Source: Alphaproteobacteria bacterium (GTDB taxonomy: Bacteria > Pseudomonadota > Alphaproteobacteria > Rs-D84). From it: a DNA stretch of 6,365 bases. Location: contig JAIDLK010000020.1 of NCBI GenBank assembly GCA_029051085.1, forward strand, positions 1-6,365, in the 5' to 3' direction. Every line of letters begins with the position of its first letter. Within the stretch, counting starts at the first letter, position 1. Shown here in pieces: positions 6,169-6,365 of this stretch. A program made the position numbers and the translations under genes. The notes under the pieces were generated by a model. The model was not told where the DNA came from. It made no database searches and worked only from the letters and a program-made list of their open reading frames with translations.

Positions 6169-6260
6169 TCCTTGCTCCTTTTTATATAAAGCCCAAAGAA
6201 ATCATAGCCTGACAACGCATTACACCGACAAAGACAATCTTAAGGACGCCTCCGCCAAAT
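6169..6260. promoter_or_regulatory. Upstream region of the recombinase gene
   Basis: This 92-bp gap between the tRNA terminator and the recombinase start holds the AAGGAG ribosome binding site (6175-6180). A minus-strand promoter is expected here; TTGTCG with a downstream TATGAT is visible but the 19-bp spacing is poor, so no promoter is called. Confidence 0.35.
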
Positions 6261-6290
6261 ACAAAATAAAAAACCGCCCTATGGCGGTTT
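6261..6290 (-). terminator. Rho-independent terminator after tRNA-Pro
   Basis: A perfect 8-bp stem, AAACCGCC (6271-6278) with GGCGGTTT (6283-6290) around a 4-base loop, is followed on the minus strand by a TTTTTTATTTTG tract. It lies 8 bases downstream of the encoded CCA end of the tRNA and separates it from the recombinase gene. Confidence 0.9.
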
Positions 6291-6298
6291 GAATCTAA

Positions 6299-6365
6299 TG
6301 GTCGGGGCGACATGATTCGAACATGCGACATCTTGCTCCCAAAGCAAGCACTCTACAAGACTGAG
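6299..6365 (-). tRNA. tRNA-Pro(UGG), 3' part; 5' end beyond the window
   Basis: Read on the minus strand, the anticodon arm is CTTGC-TTTGGGA-GCAAG, giving anticodon TGG (proline, reading CCA and wobble codons) with G37. It is followed by a T arm with loop TTCGAAT, a 3' acceptor strand CGCCCCG, discriminator A and an encoded CCA (6299-6301). The D-arm remnant AGTCTTGTAGAG is also visible. About 67 bases are present; roughly the first ten, the 5' acceptor strand, are missing. Confidence 0.96.

Noticed and set aside
6299..6365. tRNA-Pro as an attachment site for an integrated element
   Set aside because: Small serine recombinases do not normally use tRNA 3' ends (tyrosine integrases do), and I saw no second copy of the tRNA 3' end in the window.

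Overview
The window reads as an accessory stretch of a Gram-negative, moderately AT-rich bacterium. Predicted periplasmic proteins with Sec signal peptides and good AGGAG-type ribosome binding sites suggest a proteobacterium, possibly a gut-type alphaproteobacterium. That placement is an impression from the protein style and no marker gene here proves it. All protein genes lie on the minus strand; the only well-supported plus-strand transcript is a small RNA.

Left part (1-1935): the first 592 codons of a compact Cas9 run off the left edge. The RuvC-I aspartate, arginine-rich bridge helix, RuvC-II glutamate and HNH histidine are all readable, and their spacing is close to that of Campylobacter jejuni Cas9 (type II-C). 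Divergent from cas9 is a strong sigma70-type promoter followed by a ~110-nt RNA. That RNA has an anti-repeat-like 5' part, C. jejuni-like scaffold elements and a clear intrinsic terminator, so it is very probably the tracrRNA. No CRISPR array, cas1 or cas2 is visible; they would be expected beyond the left edge.

Middle (1936-5414): after a ~150-bp non-coding gap and a terminator that serves the minus strand, there is a four-gene minus-strand operon. In transcription order it encodes (i) a secreted 316-aa protein with a duplicated Cys/glycine-zipper architecture, starting at TTG; (ii) a secreted, cysteine-rich 349-aa protein whose C-terminus carries an L,D-transpeptidase-like (DUF2778/Tlde1-like) HG...SxGC motif, coupled to gene (i) by an ATGA overlap; (iii) a 225-aa protein with two membrane segments; and (iv) a 180-aa protein with one membrane segment. 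The terminator at 2081-2117 closes the operon. The set looks like an envelope or peptidoglycan-directed module. I do not recognise it as a described system, and apart from the transpeptidase-like domain no function can be assigned.

Right part (5415-6365): a complete 209-aa serine recombinase of the resolvase/invertase class, and then the 3' part of a tRNA-Pro(UGG) with its own terminator. A recombinase next to a tRNA gene and an unusual operon fits an accessory island, but no att sites or inverted crossover repeats could be identified.
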